Shown: positions 61,973 to 64,000 of the stretch, in pieces | How positions within the stretch are numbered: the stretch's first letter is position 1 | How the letters are laid out: every line of letters begins with the position of its first letter | Origin: Novosphingobium pentaromativorans US6-1 | GTDB lineage: Bacteria; Pseudomonadota; Alphaproteobacteria; Sphingomonadales; Sphingomonadaceae | DNA: 64,000 nt | Direction of reading: 5' to 3' | Assembly (NCBI RefSeq): GCF_000767465.1 | Contig: NZ_CP009292.1 | Location: 496,001 to 560,000 of the forward strand | Notes under the pieces: model-generated | What the model was told of the DNA's origin: nothing | Database searches by the model: none | The model's input: the letters and a program-made list of their open reading frames with translations, nothing else | Position numbers and translations under genes: made by a program

Positions 61973-63253
61973 TCAGTCGAAGCGGACCCGGAGGTGATTT
62001 ACCCCGCGCGCGACCAGGCCGCCGATAATCTTCGGAGGTTCCCCCGAAGAGTCCAACCGCAATTTCGGAAAACGATCGAGAAGCGCGTTGATCGCCGCGG
62101 TCATCTCGGCTTCGGCCACGAACCGGCCGAGACAGGTGTGCGCCCCGCTGGCGAAACCGATATGGCGCTTCTCCGGCCGATGGAGGTCATAGACATCCGG
62201 ATTGTCCCAGCGTTCGGGATCGCGGTTGCCTGCAGCGAGGTAAATGTCCACCAGCGCACCTTCAGGCACTTCGACTCCGCCAAGCACGCTCGGTTTTGTA
62301 CTGATCCGATGGAAAACCGGATCTGTGCAATTCCAGCGCAAAGATTCCTGGATCGCTGGGCGCATCAGCTCGCGGTCCGCACGCAGGTCCTCCATCTGGT
62401 CACGATTTGAAAGGAGCGCGAAAAGGGTAATGCCCATCTGCCGATAAGTCGTCCCGCCACCTGCCAGCAGCAGCAGGCGCGAGAACGAGAGGATATCCTC
62501 GTCGGAGAGCTGCGAATGATTGCCTTGCGCGTCCTTGAACGGCGCGCCGATGAGGCGCGAAATAAGATCGTCGCGCGGATTCCGCCGACTCTCGGTGATC
62601 GCACCGATCAATATCTCCCTCACCTTGGCCCGCGCTTCGGCGCGCGGCTGAGGCGCCAGCGTCGGCACCATGCTCGCCATCAGGCTTTCACGGAAGGCCA
62701 ACGCCTCTTCCGACCCCAATCCATAAGCCGCGGTGACGGTATGCATGGGAAGGCGGGCACATAACTGCTGCGAAAGGTCGGCTTGGCCGTCGTTCTGAAA
62801 ATCGTCGATCAGGATCGAGACGAACGGCTCGATCCACTTCTCGCGCCACCAGCCCATCGCCTGCTCGCGCGTCATCATCGGCTGGATAGACGACCGATAG
62901 CGGGCATGCTCCTTGCCGATCATGCCGAGAATAGTGTGTCCCAGCCCTTCTCGGATGAAGTCCTGTTCGCGATAATAACTGGACGAATAAGTGATATTGT
63001 CGCCCAGAACCTTGTTGCACGTTTCGAAGGTCAGCGTTGCGTAGCGTGGGCGGTCGAGCATACTATGCTCGGCCTTACCGGTGAGTTCCCTGGCAAGGCT
63101 GCCCACGAAAACCGGGCTTTTGCTGCGTAGCGCGGCGATTGGCGCGTAGATGTCGTCAACAAGCGCGTAGCCGAAATCGGCAACCTCCTTCTCGACACTG
63201 AACATCTCTTTGTAGCGTTCATCCTTGCGCGTGAGTGCAGACGTCGCTGTCAC
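61973..63253 (-). CDS. Cytochrome P450
   Basis: A 426-residue bacterial P450. The heme ligand is C374 in GFASGAHTCLGRF; the ExxR pair is E303 and R306 in ESLRW; the I-helix reads LLLAGGGTTYR at 262-271. The start is taken as the GTG at 63253, with GAGAGG 7 bases upstream, and not the TTG further up. It would hydroxylate a hydrophobic substrate using a ferredoxin and reductase, neither of which is in the window. The gene is divergent from SnoaL-like protein 2. The usual acidic residue before the I-helix Thr is Gly here. Confidence 0.93.
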   Translation of the reverse strand: MTATSALTRKDERYKEMFSVEKEVADFGYALVDDIYAPIAALRSKSPVFVGSLARELTGKAEHSMLDRPRYATLTFETCNKVLGDNITYSSSYYREQDFIREGLGHTILGMIGKEHARYRSSIQPMMTREQAMGWWREKWIEPFVSILIDDFQNDGQADLSQQLCARLPMHTVTAAYGLGSEEALAFRESLMASMVPTLAPQPRAEARAKVREILIGAITESRRNPRDDLISRLIGAPFKDAQGNHSQLSDEDILSFSRLLLLAGGGTTYRQMGITLFALLSNRDQMEDLRADRELMRPAIQESLRWNCTDPVFHRISTKPSVLGGVEVPEGALVDIYLAAGNRDPERWDNPDVYDLHRPEKRHIGFASGAHTCLGRFVAEAEMTAAINALLDRFPKLRLDSSGEPPKIIGGLVARGVNHLRVRFD

Positions 63254-63517
63254 TGGAAATCCTCTCGCTCTATCTTGTTCGGTGCAAGGTTGTTCCTCAT
63301 TCGGCGCCCCTGTCAAATATGGCTTTGCCGTGCACTTATATCTTTTACATTATCACAGAATTGGTCCTGCGACGAAGTGCAGGACGATGGATCCGCGCCA
63401 GATGCTGCTGAACCTTGCGTTCATGCAGAAATAGGTTGCAGACAGCCTTATTCTGTTCAAACCAGTAACTGTATTGGCCCATGCCCAATCGAAGCACGAA
63501 TGGAGCGGGACTAGCAA

Positions 63518-64000
63518 ATGAGCTACGTTAACGAAGCCGAAGGCAAGCGATCTGACGAATCCGCGATTCAGAAACTTGCAAACCACTATAGCCACGCGGT
63601 TTTTCTGCTGGACGCGAAAATGGCGGCTGCAGCCTATATGACCGACGGAATACTCTCGGCCTTCTACGGCCCGGATATCGTCGGCCGCGACGCAATAGAA
63701 ACCGCGCTTGCGACCGGCTTTGCCAAGTACGACTTTATCATGCAGACTTCGGGCGCAGTGGTCATCGAAGTCCAGGGGGATGCGGCATTCATGCGCTCGT
63801 CCGTATCGGAGTGGATGCGGCGATCCGATACGTCACAGCTCGAATGCTGTTTCGGATGCTACGAAGACAAATTGGTGCGCACAGGTGCCGACTGGCGGTT
63901 CGAGAGGCGGCGCTTCATGCCGGTACACCGAGGACGCTTTCCCGGCGAAGCGAGGACCTATCGAGAGCCCCGTTTCGAAATCGGTATCTCTGGCTTCGAA
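63518..64000 (+). CDS. SnoaL/NTF2-like protein 2, partial (runs off right edge)
   Basis: The first 161 residues of an NTF2-like protein; the frame is still open at base 64000. It has IQKLANHYSHAVFLLD as first helix, then YMTDGILSAFYGPDIVGRDAI and WRFERRRFMP near the end (in parts). GGAGCGGGA precedes the ATG. Similar in plan to the protein at 61365 but clearly diverged. It is divergent from the P450 gene across 264 bp, which shows no strong motif. Confidence 0.75.
   Translation, partial: MSYVNEAEGKRSDESAIQKLANHYSHAVFLLDAKMAAAAYMTDGILSAFYGPDIVGRDAIETALATGFAKYDFIMQTSGAVVIEVQGDAAFMRSSVSEWMRRSDTSQLECCFGCYEDKLVRTGADWRFERRRFMPVHRGRFPGEARTYREPRFEIGISGFE

Overview
This is a gene-dense, high-GC stretch of alphaproteobacterial DNA, most likely from a sphingomonad (Novosphingobium/Sphingobium/Sphingomonas type). 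That assignment is inferred from three TonB-dependent receptors with EIIVTA-type TonB boxes, three Rieske oxygenases, LigA/LigB-type ring-cleavage enzymes and many NahE-like hydratase-aldolases. I see no rRNA, tRNA, CRISPR, insertion sequence or phage gene. Most of the window looks like one large accessory region for aromatic catabolism.

Layout. (1) 1-4736, minus strand: aldolase 1, a two-subunit Rieske ring-hydroxylating oxygenase, an old-yellow-enzyme-like reductase and an aldehyde dehydrogenase cut by the window edge. A divergent GntR/UTRA regulator lies at 5096-5905. (2) 6063-13317, minus: aldolase 3, LigA1, LigB1, TonB receptor 1, aldolase 2, a hydroxychromene-carboxylate-isomerase-like protein and a DODA-type extradiol dioxygenase. 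(3) 13676-20060: a VanA-like Rieske oxygenase, a gamma-resorcylate-decarboxylase-like amidohydrolase, a GMC oxidoreductase, an esterase and an NmrA-like protein. (4) 20195-33051: a sulfatase/glycosidase locus with TonB receptor 2, three overlapping sulfatase genes, a GH3 glycosidase, a LysR regulator and a divergent fourth sulfatase. (5) 33196-43626, minus: a ten-gene run holding LeuC-like, LeuD-like, CaiB-type CoA-transferase, HMG-CoA-lyase-like, aldolase 4, LigA2, LigB2, a BphC-like extradiol dioxygenase, a GMC oxidoreductase and an LLM flavoprotein, closed by a clear terminator. (6) 43688-49335: a redoxin, a FAH-family hydrolase, a second isomerase, an aldehyde dehydrogenase, a VanA-like Rieske oxygenase and a TetR regulator. 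(7) 49478-55738: a VOC protein, aldolase 5, an MFS transporter and pyruvate phosphate dikinase. (8) 56260-64000: an alpha/beta hydrolase, TonB receptor 3, a TetR regulator, two SnoaL-like proteins and a cytochrome P450.

How the genes may work together (inference). Uptake by the receptors and MFS carrier, and deconjugation by sulfatases, glycosidase and esterases, would deliver phenolic or polycyclic aromatics. Rieske oxygenases would hydroxylate or O-demethylate them, three unrelated extradiol types would open rings, isomerases and five hydratase-aldolases would release pyruvate plus aldehydes, and aldehyde dehydrogenases would oxidise the aldehydes. The FAH hydrolase with LeuCD-like, CaiB-like and HMG-CoA-lyase-like proteins could turn a methyl-branched C5 diacid (citraconate to D-citramalate) into pyruvate and acetyl-CoA. 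Pyruvate phosphate dikinase would then return pyruvate to gluconeogenesis. A short repeated element resembling TTGTTATAACAG lies in front of three of the aldolase genes, gntR, the VOC gene, the LeuCD-like operon and ppdK. It is a candidate shared operator, perhaps for the GntR protein.
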